DNA of 64,000 nucleotides, from contig NZ_PPTF01000060.1 of assembly GCF_002902845.1 (NCBI RefSeq), positions 139,278 to 203,277 of the forward strand. The letters run 5' to 3'. The translations under genes were made by a program, and so were the position numbers. The notes beneath the pieces are model-generated. The model did no database searches, had not been told where the DNA came from, and saw only the letters and a list, made by a program, of their open reading frames with translations. Of this stretch, positions 16,052-24,697 are shown piece after piece. Each line of letters starts with the position of its first letter. Positions within the stretch are counted from its first letter, which is position 1. This DNA is from Chromobacterium sinusclupearum. GTDB lineage: Bacteria; Pseudomonadota; Gammaproteobacteria; Burkholderiales; Chromobacteriaceae.

Positions 16052-16591
16052 TCAGCCGCTTCGCTCTGCCCATTGTTCCGCCGCCAGGTAGATCAAGTCC
16101 ACCGCGGGATCCTTGACGTCGGGATAGGTTTCCCAGTCCGCCAGGCTGTTTGCCAGCCTGCGCTTCAGTTCCCCGTAGGCGGCCGCCATGGCCGGCTGCG
16201 CGCGCAGGTAGTCGCGAAACAGCAGTGCGTAGCGCTGGTTGGCGCTGCCGGCGCGGCGCACATGGATATGGGCGCGGCGTTGGCCCGCGGGTTCGCGGAA
16301 AAAGAATTTTGACCATTGCTCCGGCGCGTCGTCGCTGCCTGGCGGCAGATGGTCGCGGTTGAACGGTTGGCGCTCGAAGCCGGCCGCGCTCAGGCGGTTG
16401 GCCATGTGTTCGTCCAATTCCGCCACCGTGATCTGCGCGTCGATCACGTCTTTTGCCGCCAGGCCGGGCACGGCGGTGGAGCCGATATGGTCGATGCGCA
16501 GCGCCAGCTCTCCCAGCGCGGCGCGAAGTTGGCTGGCGATGGTTTGGAACTCCGCGGCCCAGCGGGGTTGATGCGGCACGATCTCAATCAT
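16052..16591 (-). CDS. GrpB family protein (UPF0157 nucleotidyltransferase-like)
   Basis: A 179-residue protein of the GrpB/UPF0157 family, a nucleotidyltransferase-like fold of unclear activity. The conserved blocks are HIGSTAVPGLAAKDVIDAQI near residues 39-58, GFERQPFN, and AHIHVRRAGSANQRYALLFRDYL. The N-terminal MIEIVPHQPRWAAEF is the usual beginning. It overlaps the upstream GNAT gene by 8 bp and is therefore expected to be coupled to it. The family commonly sits near acetyltransferases. Confidence 0.92.
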   Translation of the reverse strand: MIEIVPHQPRWAAEFQTIASQLRAALGELALRIDHIGSTAVPGLAAKDVIDAQITVAELDEHMANRLSAAGFERQPFNRDHLPPGSDDAPEQWSKFFFREPAGQRRAHIHVRRAGSANQRYALLFRDYLRAQPAMAAAYGELKRRLANSLADWETYPDVKDPAVDLIYLAAEQWAERSG

Positions 16592-17009
16592 GTCGCAGGC
16601 TTTCCGAGAAGTGGAAGGCCACTATGTCCATCTTGCGGTTCAGATAGAAACGATGGGCGCGATGGCGCTGCACGCCGGAGTCCAGATGGATTTCGCTGCA
16701 GCCCTGATCCTTGGCCAGCTGGCGCAGCCAAGCCATCATCGCCGCGCCGTGGCCATGGGAGCGCGCGCTGTCGTCGGTGGCCAGGTCGTCAACGTACAAG
16801 CTTTTGCCGGCCACCAGCGTACGCTGGATGCGGAAGCCCGCCACGCAGGCTACGGCATCGCCATTCAGCAGATAAGCCAACTGGTAGCCTTCCGCCATCT
16901 GCGCGCGCACGACAGCGACAAAGTCCTCCGCCTGCAGATGCGGCCGCAACTGGCGCATCACGGCGAAGCAGCGTTCTATTTCCTGGTCTTTCGCGGCCAG
17001 TTGAATCAT
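16584..17009 (-). CDS. GNAT family N-acetyltransferase
   Basis: A 141-residue GNAT enzyme. The acetyl-CoA loop is unusual: SLYVDDLATDDSARSHGHGAAMM, with RSHGHG in place of the common Q/RxxGxG. Motif B is EIHLDSGVQRHRAHRFYLNRKM. The N-terminal part QEIERCFAVMRQLRPHL fits the family in which helix 1 carries a paired FxxxxxLRPHL pattern. It overlaps GrpB downstream and stops exactly one base before a broken acetyltransferase remnant, suggesting that this region once held two adjacent GNAT genes. Substrate unknown. Confidence 0.9.
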   Translation of the reverse strand: MIQLAAKDQEIERCFAVMRQLRPHLQAEDFVAVVRAQMAEGYQLAYLLNGDAVACVAGFRIQRTLVAGKSLYVDDLATDDSARSHGHGAAMMAWLRQLAKDQGCSEIHLDSGVQRHRAHRFYLNRKMDIVAFHFSESLRHD

Positions 17010-17283
17010 CTATTTCTCCTGTATATGGCTGTACATCCAGAAGTCGCGCGATGGGCCGCGCACCTTGCGATAGCTGCGCAGCAGCCCCTCGCGCTCGAAG
17101 CCATTGCGTTCCAGCACCTGGATGGAGCGATGGTTGGCCGGCAATGCCGTGGCCTGGATGCGGACGAGGCCGACGTGGCGGTGTCTCCATCGCAGCAAAC
17201 TGGCGCAGGCCGCAGCGGCCAGGCCCTGTCCTCAGGCTGTGGGGGAGAGATCATACGCCAATGCGTGGCGGATGGTGATATCT
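17010..17283 (-). pseudogene. Remnant of a RimJ/RimL-type acetyltransferase
   Basis: Translated from about 17283 down to 17010, one frame reads ITIRHALAYDLSPTA, a TGA at 17232-17234, then GQGLAAAACASLLRW and the classic tail NHRSIQVLERNGFEREGLLRS ending SHIQEK. In intact proteins this position is WGQGL, so a Trp codon (TGG) has become TGA. The N-terminal half, about 90 residues, is missing and no start codon with a binding site is seen. A downstream alternative start could make only a useless 62-residue tail. It follows the intact GNAT gene on the same strand. Confidence 0.75.
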
Positions 17284-17507
17284 GGCGCTGTTTCGGATGC
17301 CAATTGGGTTGGTGGTGAGTCGCATGGGCTGGACGGAAGGAAATCAACAGATAGGTTTGGCATGGTTGGTGAGCTGCGGAAAGTGTCAGAAGTGAAAGTA
17401 TATTGTCATATTTAAATTGTACGCACTACTGACAAAATTTGACAGTGCCATGGCTTAGCATGAAGGCATGCCGGGACGAGACCGGTGCTCAGCCAAGGAG
17501 AATCGCC

Positions 17508-17876
17508 ATGCAACACCCCAATTTTGTGATCCTGTATGTGGACCAGCCGGCGCGCAGCGCCCGTTTCTATTCGCAGTTGTTTGATCTGCAGCCGATTGAG
17601 GAGTCGCCCACCTTTGCGATGTTCAAGTTTGCATCCGGCATGCGTTTGGGATTGTGGTCGCGCCATACGGTGGAGCCGGGCGCCGAGGTCTTGGGCGGCG
17701 GCGGGGAGTTGATTGTTCAGTTCGAGGATGTCGCCGCGCTGGATGCGGGGCTGGCGCGTTGGCAAGCTTTGGGTTTGCCCATTTTGCAGGCTATGACCGA
17801 TATGGACTTCGGCCGCACTTTTGTGGCCTTGGACCCGGATGGGCATCGGCTGCGGGCTTACGTCGTGGCGGAGTGA
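17508..17876 (+). CDS. VOC (glyoxalase/bleomycin resistance) family protein
   Basis: A 122-residue protein with the vicinal-oxygen-chelate fold. It begins with HPNFVILYVDQPARSARFYSQLF, has the metal-strand region LGLWSRHTVEP, and ends with FVALDPDGHRLRAYVV, the typical C-terminal Glu/His strand. The ATG at 17508 follows AAGGAG. Length is that of a single two-module VOC domain; the activity could be drug binding, glyoxalase-like or unknown. It stands alone, convergent with tdk. Confidence 0.88.
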   Translation: MQHPNFVILYVDQPARSARFYSQLFDLQPIEESPTFAMFKFASGMRLGLWSRHTVEPGAEVLGGGGELIVQFEDVAALDAGLARWQALGLPILQAMTDMDFGRTFVALDPDGHRLRAYVVAE

Positions 17877-17924
17877 AAACGGGCCGGCATGGCCGGCCCG
17901 AGGCGAGTCTGCCGCGCGGAAGGG

Positions 17925-18479
17925 TCAATCGCGATGGAAGCATTGGCCACATACGGCGCGGTAGCGCGCCTCATCGCCGATTTCCACTTGCGGGCCTTCT
18001 TTTACCCGATGGCCCTGGCCATCGATGCGGATGTGCATGGTCGCTTTGCGGCCGCATTGGCAGATGGTCTTGATCTCTTCCACGTCCTCCGCCAGCGACA
18101 GCAGCCAGGCGGAACCGGGGAAGGGGTGGCCGCGGAAGTCGGTGCGCAGGCCAAAGCAGATCACCGGGATGTTTCGGGTATGGGCCAGGCGGTGCAGTTG
18201 CTGCGCCTGTTCAGGCGTCATGAACTGCGCTTCGTCCACCAGAATGCAGGCCGTGTCGCCGTAGTCCTGCGCCAGGAAGTCGAATCCGGCGTCGAAGGTG
18301 TTGGCCTCGCGCTGGATATTCAGCCGCGAGGTAACCATGCCCACGCCGTAGCGGTCGTCGATGGCGCTGGTGTACAGCGTCACCGTTTTGCCCATGGTTT
18401 CGTAGTTGTTGGCGATCTGCAGCAGCTGCGTGCTTTTGCCGCTATTCATCGCGGCGTATCGAAAAAACAGTTTGGCCAT
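17925..18479 (-). CDS. tdk: Thymidine kinase
   Basis: A 184-residue type II thymidine kinase that phosphorylates deoxythymidine in nucleotide salvage. It has the P-loop RYAAMNSGKSTQLLQIA at residues 7-23, the ILVDEAQF motif with the catalytic Glu, and the zinc site built from CQCG near 148 and CGQC near 178. The lasso loop with HIRIDGQGHRVKEGPQVEIG is intact. The start is placed at 18479 where the family begins MAKLFFRYAAMNSG; the upstream open frame is not homologous. The 399-bp gap upstream (18480-18878) contains an orphan terminator on the other strand. Confidence 0.96.
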   Translation of the reverse strand: MAKLFFRYAAMNSGKSTQLLQIANNYETMGKTVTLYTSAIDDRYGVGMVTSRLNIQREANTFDAGFDFLAQDYGDTACILVDEAQFMTPEQAQQLHRLAHTRNIPVICFGLRTDFRGHPFPGSAWLLSLAEDVEEIKTICQCGRKATMHIRIDGQGHRVKEGPQVEIGDEARYRAVCGQCFHRD

Positions 18480-18552
18480 GCTGATGGTCGGGAGTGCGAG
18501 TACCGGGCGCGCAGCATACCATGACGCGCTGTGATTGTGAGGCCCAGGAAGA

Positions 18553-18581
18553 CGCGCAGCGGTCTGCGCGGGTGTTTTTTT
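18553..18581 (+). terminator. Orphan plus-strand intrinsic terminator
   Basis: Stem CGCGCAG/CTGCGCG with a 4-nt loop, then GGTG and seven T (18575-18581). No plus-strand gene ends near it: the nearest plus-strand gene ends at 17876 and tdk, lying between, is on the minus strand. On the minus strand the T run would lie 5' of the hairpin, so it works only rightward. It may end an unannotated small RNA or an antisense transcript. Confidence 0.7.
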
Positions 18582-18836
18582 GCCGATATCGTGGAAGAAG
18601 TTGGGATGCGGGGCAGGCGAATGATGAAACGATTCGCAGGCGCGAAAGAGGCGAAGTGGGCTGGCGCTGGCAGATAGTGTCATGACCAGGTCATGAGTCG
18701 GCCGATTTGACGTGATTTTGCGAATAGGGCGGTAGGGATTTCCATTGAAATGCAAACGGCATTATGCATATGCGTAGCTTTTTGTCATGTAGTTTTGTTT
18801 CGTTTAAAGAAACTTCAACTGAAGATTTTGTCCATG

Positions 18837-18860
18837 AAAAAACGCGCCCTTGGCGCGTTT
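18837..18860 (-). terminator. Intrinsic terminator after rlmJ
   Basis: Perfect 9-bp stem AAACGCGCC/GGCGCGTTT with a 3-nt loop; read leftward it runs into T residues (complement of 18837-18841). It lies 18 bp past the rlmJ stop. Confidence 0.88.
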
Positions 18861-18878
18861 GGGGTTGGCTAGCGGTTT

Positions 18879-19727
18879 TTATAGATCGCCGCCGGTTTCC
18901 AGCACAAATTTAGCCTTGGCGTCCTGGCCCAGGTGTTGCACCAGGTAAGGCAGCACTTCGTTCAAGGTTTGCGGCAGCGTCCATGGCGCGTTGAGGATGA
19001 ACATGCCGCTGCCGTGCATGCCGAAGCCGTCGGCCGACGGGGCTTGCACATGCAATTCGGCGCGCAGCCAGTTCTTGGCCGGCAGCTTTTTCAGCGCCGG
19101 CAGCATTTCCTTCATTTCCACGCGCTGCAAACACGGATACCACACGGCGTAGACGCCGGTGGCGAAGCGTTTCAGCCCTTCCTTGAGCGCGGTTTCCACA
19201 TTTTGATAATCGCGTTTGTCTTCGTACGGCGGGTCGATCAGCACCAGCGCGCGGCGCGGCGGCGGCGGCAGGACGGCCTTGATGCCGTCAAAGCCGTTGG
19301 CTTGCTGGATCTGCACCCGGCGGCCACTGCCGGCGAAGTTCTCCTGCAGGATCTGGGCGTCGCTGGGGTGCAGCTCGAACAGGCGCAGCTTGTCACTTTC
19401 CGGCATCACGTCGGCCGCGCACCAAGGCGAGCCGGGGTAGAACTTCAGCTCGCCGTCGGGGTTCATCCGCTTGACCACTTCCACGTAGTTGCTCACGGCT
19501 TCGGGCAGGTCGTCGCGCTGCCACAGGCGGGCGATGCCGGTTTCAAACTCGGCATTCTTGGTGGCGTAACCCTCGGTCAGCGAGTAGGCGCCGGCGCCGG
19601 CGTGGGTGTCGATATACCAGTAGGGCTTGTCCTTCTGGCCCAGATAATTCAGCAGTTCGATCTCGATCAGGTGCTTGAGCACGTCGGCGTGGTTGCCGGC
19701 GTGGAAGGCGTGGCGATAGCTGAGCAT
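18879..19727 (-). CDS. rlmJ: 23S rRNA (adenine2030-N6)-methyltransferase RlmJ
   Basis: A 282-residue SAM-dependent methyltransferase that methylates A2030 of 23S rRNA. It begins MLSYRHAFHAGNHADVLKH, diagnostic for RlmJ, with the SAM-binding GAGAYSL region and the catalytic DPPY motif in LVLIDPPYEDKRDY. The C-terminal block FGMHGSGMFILNAPW is also typical. It lies 13 bp downstream of truC on the same strand, so two RNA-modification genes are likely cotranscribed. Length matches the family. Confidence 0.96.
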   Translation of the reverse strand: MLSYRHAFHAGNHADVLKHLIEIELLNYLGQKDKPYWYIDTHAGAGAYSLTEGYATKNAEFETGIARLWQRDDLPEAVSNYVEVVKRMNPDGELKFYPGSPWCAADVMPESDKLRLFELHPSDAQILQENFAGSGRRVQIQQANGFDGIKAVLPPPPRRALVLIDPPYEDKRDYQNVETALKEGLKRFATGVYAVWYPCLQRVEMKEMLPALKKLPAKNWLRAELHVQAPSADGFGMHGSGMFILNAPWTLPQTLNEVLPYLVQHLGQDAKAKFVLETGGDL

Positions 19728-19740
19728 TTGTCTTGTTCTT

Positions 19741-20490
19741 TCAGATGGTTAATTCGATGGCGGCGGCCTGGTCGGCGGCGCTCCAGCCCAGGCGGTCGAT
19801 CAGCGCGGAGAAGCCGGACTCCAGCGGGCAGGCGATGCGCAGCGGCGTGCCGCTGACGGGGTGGGTCAGCTCCATTTCCAGGCAGGCCAGCAGCATGCGG
19901 CGGCAATCCAGCTCGTCGGCGAACATGCGGTTGTGGCGGCCTTTGCCGTAGGTGGAGTCGCCGATGATGGGGTGGGCGATATGCTTCAGATGGCGGCGCA
20001 GCTGATGGCGGCGGCCGGTCAGCGGCTCCAGCTCCAGCAAGGCGTAGCGGCTGCTGGGGTAGCGTTCCACCATGATGGGCAGTTCCACTGTGGCTAGCGT
20101 GCGGTAGCGGGTTTGCGCCGCTTGCGGCGCGGTTTCCACCTTTTCGCCTATCCATTCCAGGTCGTCCGGCCGGCGGCTCAACGGGTGGTCGATCAGCCCT
20201 TCGGCGTCGGGGTGGCCGCGCACCACGGCGAGATAGCGCTTCTGCACCTGCTGGCGCTCGAACTGCCACGACAGCTCGCGGCCGGCGTCCTTGTCCAGCG
20301 CGAACAGCAGGACGCCGGAGGTGCCCTTGTCCAGCCGGTGCACCGGATAGACGCGCTGGCCTATCTGGTCGCGCAGCAGTTGAACGGCGAAGCGGGTTTC
20401 GTGGCGGTCCAGCATGGTGCGATGCACCAGCAAATTGGCCGGCTTGTGGATGGCGATCAGCAGATCGTCCCGATACAGTATTGGCAGCAT
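19741..20490 (-). CDS. truC: tRNA pseudouridine(65) synthase TruC-like
   Basis: A 249-residue RluA-family pseudouridine synthase. The catalytic Asp is in HRLDKGTSGVLLFALD near residue 52, with the RTRYRTL, RRHQLRRHLKHIAHPIIGD and RMLLACLEMELTHP blocks in order. There is no S4 domain and the short N-terminus MLPILYRDDLLIAIHKPANLLVHR matches TruC, which makes pseudouridine 65 in tRNA. RluA-type rRNA enzymes are the alternative. Its start faces a 465-bp intergenic region shared with the BMP importer operon. Confidence 0.9.
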   Translation of the reverse strand: MLPILYRDDLLIAIHKPANLLVHRTMLDRHETRFAVQLLRDQIGQRVYPVHRLDKGTSGVLLFALDKDAGRELSWQFERQQVQKRYLAVVRGHPDAEGLIDHPLSRRPDDLEWIGEKVETAPQAAQTRYRTLATVELPIMVERYPSSRYALLELEPLTGRRHQLRRHLKHIAHPIIGDSTYGKGRHNRMFADELDCRRMLLACLEMELTHPVSGTPLRIACPLESGFSALIDRLGWSAADQAAAIELTI

Positions 20491-20617
20491 GGAAATGACG
20501 GTTTTGTCCAGGCGGCGATTTTAGGGCTTGCACGGTGCTTTGGATATAGACGAATTGCTTTGCGTTGAATCAATTTGAGCATGAAAAATCAATATGCGAA
20601 GCCATGACTTCGGAATA

Positions 20618-20654
20618 AATCCTGATTTGACGCGGTTTGCGCCAAATCGGGATT
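20618..20654 (+). other. Hairpin in the leader region upstream of the BMP importer
   Basis: AATCCTGATTTG (20618-20629) pairs with CAAATCGGGATT (20643-20654): 12 pairs including one G-U wobble, with a 13-nt loop. No T run follows. It is the only strong structure seen in the gap 20491-20955, which otherwise holds no gene; it could be an RNA leader element or an extragenic repeat. Confidence 0.45.
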
Positions 20655-20955
20655 CTTTACGTAGAGAAATGTTTGCGACACGGTATTTCAAAGTCGAGAG
20701 GAAAATGTTTACAGCCCGGTTAACGGTCATTACAATTCGCCGCGCTCAGAAGAACGACAAAGTGGTGTCTGCAGCCGGTTTTTGCATTGCGCAGGGAGCG
20801 GTTCAGGCCGCTTCGGCACAGCTGAGGTTGTAGTTGGCAGGTTACATGCCGTCTGCAATTTCAGCTGTCACCATTCAAGTCCAGTCACTGTTGCACTCGC
20901 CGCGCCTGCATGGGGCCATGCGCGCGTTGACCAACTCAAGCCAAGAGTTATAGAG

Positions 20956-21960
20956 ATGACCATCCAACTGAAACGAATCAGCTTCGCAGTGGCTGCCGCG
21001 GTTCTGTCCGCCGCCGCTTGCGCCAAGGACTTCACCCCCGCCGTGATCTACGATCAGGCCGGCAAGTTTGACAAGAGCTTCAGCGAAGCCGCTTACAACG
21101 GCGCCGAGCGTTTCAAGAAGGACTTCAAGGTCAACTACCGCGACGGTCAGATTTCTTCCGACGCGCAGAAGGAACAGCTGCTGCGCAAGATGGCCAGCCG
21201 CGATACCGACATCGTCGTCGCCGTGGGCTTCAACTTCGCCCAGGCCGTGGAAACCGTGGCCAAGGAATTCCCCAAGGTCAAGTTCACCCTGATCGACGCC
21301 GTGGCCAAGGGCCCGAACGTGCAGAGCATCGTGTTCAAGGAGCAGGAAGGTTCCTTCCTGGTGGGCATGGCCGCCGCGCTGAAGTCCAAGACCGGCAAGG
21401 TGGGTTACATCGGCGGCATGGACATCCCGATGATCCGCGCCTTCGGTTGCGGCTATGCTCAGGGCGCCAAGTACGCCAACAAGAATGTCACCGTGCTGCA
21501 GAACATGACCGGCACCACGCCGCAAGCCTTCAACGATCCGGCTCGCGGCACCGAGCTGGCCAAGAGCCAGTTTGACCGCGGCGCCGACGTGATCTTCGTC
21601 GCCGCCGGCGGCACCGGCATGGGCGTGCTGCAGGCCGCCAAGAACGCCGGCAAGTACTCCATCGGCGTGGATAGCAACCAGAACTATCTGTTCCCGGGCT
21701 CGGTTCTGACTTCGATGGTGAAAAAAGTGGACGTAGCTGTCTACAACACTTTCAAGGAAGCCAAGGATGGCTCCTGGAAGTCCGGCGTGAAGGTGCTGGG
21801 CCTGAAGGACCAGGCCGTGGACTGGGCGCTGGACAAGTACAACCGCCCGCAAGTCACGCCTGAGATGGAAAAGAAGATCGCTGAGGCCAAGGCTGAAATC
21901 ATCAGCGGCAAGATCAAGGTAGTGGATTACCGCGCCAACAATAGCTGCCCGGTGCAATAA
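20956..21960 (+). CDS. BMP family ABC transporter substrate-binding protein
   Basis: A 334-residue periplasmic binding protein of the BMP/PnrA-like family, which captures purine nucleosides. The signal peptide is residues 1-23 (ends SAAACA; cleavage after ACA fits signal peptidase I better than a lipobox). Family blocks are PAVIYDQAGKFDKSFSEAAYNG, the KMASRDTDIVVAVGF region, KVGYIGGMDIPMIRAFGCGY, and GVDSNQNYL near residue 230. The ATG at 20956 begins the signal peptide; the open frame upstream is not protein-like. It is the first gene of a four-gene importer operon. Confidence 0.93.
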   Translation: MTIQLKRISFAVAAAVLSAAACAKDFTPAVIYDQAGKFDKSFSEAAYNGAERFKKDFKVNYRDGQISSDAQKEQLLRKMASRDTDIVVAVGFNFAQAVETVAKEFPKVKFTLIDAVAKGPNVQSIVFKEQEGSFLVGMAAALKSKTGKVGYIGGMDIPMIRAFGCGYAQGAKYANKNVTVLQNMTGTTPQAFNDPARGTELAKSQFDRGADVIFVAAGGTGMGVLQAAKNAGKYSIGVDSNQNYLFPGSVLTSMVKKVDVAVYNTFKEAKDGSWKSGVKVLGLKDQAVDWALDKYNRPQVTPEMEKKIAEAKAEIISGKIKVVDYRANNSCPVQ

Positions 21961-21975
21961 GCGGAGCAGCCCTCT

Positions 21976-22023
21976 CCCCGACCGGTCGGGGGCGCAGCCG
22001 CGGTGACTCGTTCATCGCGGCTG
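21976..22023 (+). other. Two hairpins between the binding-protein and ATPase genes
   Basis: A perfect palindrome CCCCGACCGGTCGGGG (21976-21991) is followed by CAGCCGCG (21995-22002) pairing with CGCGGCTG (22016-22023) and three T. Such structures commonly protect or trim the mRNA so that the binding protein is made in excess over the ATPase and permeases. Confidence 0.55.
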
Positions 22024-22078
22024 TTTGCTGTTGGCGCCGGCGATGGGGATATAAACGAAGATCGGGAACAGACAAAGC

Positions 22079-23608
22079 ATGACCGAGTTTGCCATTGAGC
22101 TGACAGGCATCAACAAGAGCTTTGGCGCCGTCCAGGCCAACCGTGATGTGACGATGAGCGTGCCCAAGGGCAGCATTCACGGCATCATCGGCGAGAACGG
22201 CGCCGGCAAGTCCACGTTGATGAGCATTCTGTACGGCTATTATCAGGCCGACAGCGGTTCCATCCGCGTCAATGGCCAGGATGTGCGCATCCGTAACAGC
22301 CAGGAAGCGATCCGTCTGGGGATAGGCATGGTGCATCAGCACTTCATGCTGGTGGATACCTTCACTGTGCTGGAAAACATCGTGCTGGGCGCTGAAGGCG
22401 GCCGCTTGCTCAAGGGCGGGATGGACCAGGCCCGCGAGCATTTGAAGGAACTGAACAAGAACTACTCGCTGGAAGTGGATCCGGACGCGCTGGTTGGGGA
22501 ACTGGGCGTTGGTCTGCAGCAGCGGGTGGAAATCCTCAAGGCGCTGTATCGCGGCGCCGACGTACTGATCCTGGACGAGCCGACTGCCGTGCTGACGCCG
22601 CAGGAGGCCGACCATCTGTTCCACATCCTGCGTTCGCTGAAAGCGCAGGGCAAGACGGTGATCCTGATCACCCACAAGCTGCGCGAAGTGATGGACAGCA
22701 CCGACAACGTCAGCGTGATGCGCGCCGGCACGGTGGTGGGCAATGTGCGCACCTGCGATGTGGACAAGGAAAAGCTGGCCGACCTGATGGTGGGCCGCAA
22801 GGTGTCGCTGAAAGTGGACAAGGCCGAGCGCGCGCCCGGCGCCGTGGTGCTGGACGTCAAGGGCCTGTGCCTGACCGACGAGCGCCAGGTCAAGCTGCTG
22901 GACAACCTGAACTTCCAGGTCAAGGCTGGCGAGATTGTCGGCATCGCCGGCGTGTCCGGCAACGGCCAGTCCGAGCTGCTGGAAGTGCTGGCCGGCATGC
23001 AAGCGCCGACCGCGGGCAGCATCGCCTACAAGGGCGAGGACCTGCTGAAGCTGCCGTGTAAGCGCAAGCCGCGCGCAGCCGTCTACCGCGAGCGCGGCAT
23101 CGGCCATATTCCGGAAGACCGTTCGCGCGAAGGCTTGGTCAAGGCGTTCTCCACATTTGAAAACGCCATTCTGGGCTACCAGAACGACAAATCGCTGCGC
23201 AGCGGTTTCCTGTATTCGCGCAAGAAACTGGTGGAGCGCACGCGCGACTTCATCTCCCAGTTCGATATCCGCCCGGGCAATCCGCTGTTGCGGGTGGGCC
23301 TCTTGTCCGGCGGCAATCAGCAGAAGGTGGTGCTGGCGCGCGAGATCCACGCCAATCCTGACTTGCTGCTGATCGGCCAGCCGACGCGCGGCGTCGATAT
23401 CGGCGCGATCGAATTCATCCACAAGCGGCTGGTTGAGCTGCGCGACGAAGGCAAGGCCATCTTGCTGGTGTCGGTGGAACTTGAAGAAATCCTGGCGCTG
23501 GCAGACCGCATCCTGGTGATGGCCGGCGGCCAGATCACCGGCGAAGTGGCGGCCAAGGACGCCGACACCATTTCCCTCGGCCTGCTGATGGGAGGGCACA
23601 AACATTGA
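22079..23608 (+). CDS. Nucleoside-type ABC transporter ATPase (two ABC modules)
   Basis: A 509-residue ATPase with two tandem ABC modules, as in BMP-type nucleoside and sugar importers. Module 1 has Walker A GENGAGKSTLM near residue 40, LGVGLQQRVEI, and Walker B VLILDEPTAVL. Module 2, from about residue 262, has the degenerate Walker A GVSGNGQSELL, signature LSGGNQQKV, and LLLIGQPTRGVD, the usual asymmetric arrangement. It powers import through the two permeases downstream. Its stop overlaps the TTG start of the first permease. Confidence 0.95.
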   Translation: MTEFAIELTGINKSFGAVQANRDVTMSVPKGSIHGIIGENGAGKSTLMSILYGYYQADSGSIRVNGQDVRIRNSQEAIRLGIGMVHQHFMLVDTFTVLENIVLGAEGGRLLKGGMDQAREHLKELNKNYSLEVDPDALVGELGVGLQQRVEILKALYRGADVLILDEPTAVLTPQEADHLFHILRSLKAQGKTVILITHKLREVMDSTDNVSVMRAGTVVGNVRTCDVDKEKLADLMVGRKVSLKVDKAERAPGAVVLDVKGLCLTDERQVKLLDNLNFQVKAGEIVGIAGVSGNGQSELLEVLAGMQAPTAGSIAYKGEDLLKLPCKRKPRAAVYRERGIGHIPEDRSREGLVKAFSTFENAILGYQNDKSLRSGFLYSRKKLVERTRDFISQFDIRPGNPLLRVGLLSGGNQQKVVLAREIHANPDLLLIGQPTRGVDIGAIEFIHKRLVELRDEGKAILLVSVELEEILALADRILVMAGGQITGEVAAKDADTISLGLLMGGHKH

Positions 23609-24696
23609 AATTCGGACAACCTTCCACTTTGCCGCGCTGGGCGCAGCTTACCGTGCTGCCGGTGCTGAACCTGCTGGCGGCCCTGCTGGTGACAGGCTTC
23701 GTCACCTGGATGATCGGCGAGAATCCGTGGGAATGCCTGAAGCTGCTGGTCAACGGCGCTTTCGGCTACGGCGAGGGCATAGGCTACACGCTGTTCTACA
23801 CCACCAGCTATATCTTCGCCGGCCTGGCGGTGGCCACGGCCTTCCATGCCGGGCTGTTCAATATCGGCGGCGAAGGCCAAGCCTATCTGGCCGGCCTCGG
23901 CGTCACGCTGGTGATGCTGGGGTTTGACCACACGCTGCCGTCCTATGTGCTGATCCCGCTGGCAGTATTGGCGGCGATGGGTTTCGGCGCGGCCTGGGCC
24001 TATATCCCGGCCTACCTGCAGGCCAAGCGCGGCAGCCATATCGTGGTGACCACGATCATGTTCAACTTCATCGCCTACTCGCTGATGTTGTACCTGATCA
24101 GCCACCAGTTGATCGAAGCCGGCTCGCAAAACCCGACTACCCGCATGTTCTCGGAAACCGGCTGGATTCCGCAAATGCATCTGCTGATTCCGGGCATGCC
24201 GAACTCGCCGCTGAACCTGAGCTTCGTGTTCGCCTTGCTGGCCTGCGTGCTGTTCTACCTGATCGTATGGCACAGCCGCTGGGGCTTCACGCTGCGCACG
24301 GTCGGCACCAACGACCACGCCGCGCGCTACGCCGGCATCAGCGTCAGCGCTGTCATCATCATCGCCATGTGCGTGTCCGGCGCCTTGTCCGGCCTGGCTT
24401 CGGTCAATGATCTGTTGGGCTCCTCGCACCGCATGAACGTGCTGTTCACCAACGGCGTCGGCTTCGTCGGCATCGCCGTGGCGCTGATGGGACGCAACCA
24501 CCCGGTAGGCATCGTGCTGTCCGCGCTGTTGTTCGGCGCGCTGACCCAGGGCGGTTCCGATCTGTCGTTTGAAAAGCCGCTGATCACGCGCGAGATGATC
24601 CTGTTCATCCAGGGCCTGATCATCCTGTTCTGCGGCGCGCTGGAAAACCTGTTCGAGCCGTTCATCGCCGGCCTGTTCAAGCGCAAGGACAAGTAA
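23605..24696 (+). CDS. ABC transporter permease, nucleoside (YufP-type)
   Basis: A 363-residue inner membrane permease with about ten hydrophobic segments, of the branched-chain/ribose BPD_transp_2 family. The start is TTG at 23605, overlapping the ATPase stop, with GGGAGG 10 bp upstream. Recognisable blocks are GLFNIGGEGQAYLAGLG, the conserved permease loop contacting the ATPase, and VGTNDHAARYAGISV, the cytoplasmic coupling loop. It pairs with the following permease to form the channel. Confidence 0.93.
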   Translation: MKFGQPSTLPRWAQLTVLPVLNLLAALLVTGFVTWMIGENPWECLKLLVNGAFGYGEGIGYTLFYTTSYIFAGLAVATAFHAGLFNIGGEGQAYLAGLGVTLVMLGFDHTLPSYVLIPLAVLAAMGFGAAWAYIPAYLQAKRGSHIVVTTIMFNFIAYSLMLYLISHQLIEAGSQNPTTRMFSETGWIPQMHLLIPGMPNSPLNLSFVFALLACVLFYLIVWHSRWGFTLRTVGTNDHAARYAGISVSAVIIIAMCVSGALSGLASVNDLLGSSHRMNVLFTNGVGFVGIAVALMGRNHPVGIVLSALLFGALTQGGSDLSFEKPLITREMILFIQGLIILFCGALENLFEPFIAGLFKRKDK

Positions 24697-24697
24697 T

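Noticed and set aside
21914..23605. A 563-codon leftward frame opposite the importer ATPase gene
   Set aside because: The opposite strand encodes an unmistakable ABC ATPase; the frame has no start site and low-complexity composition.
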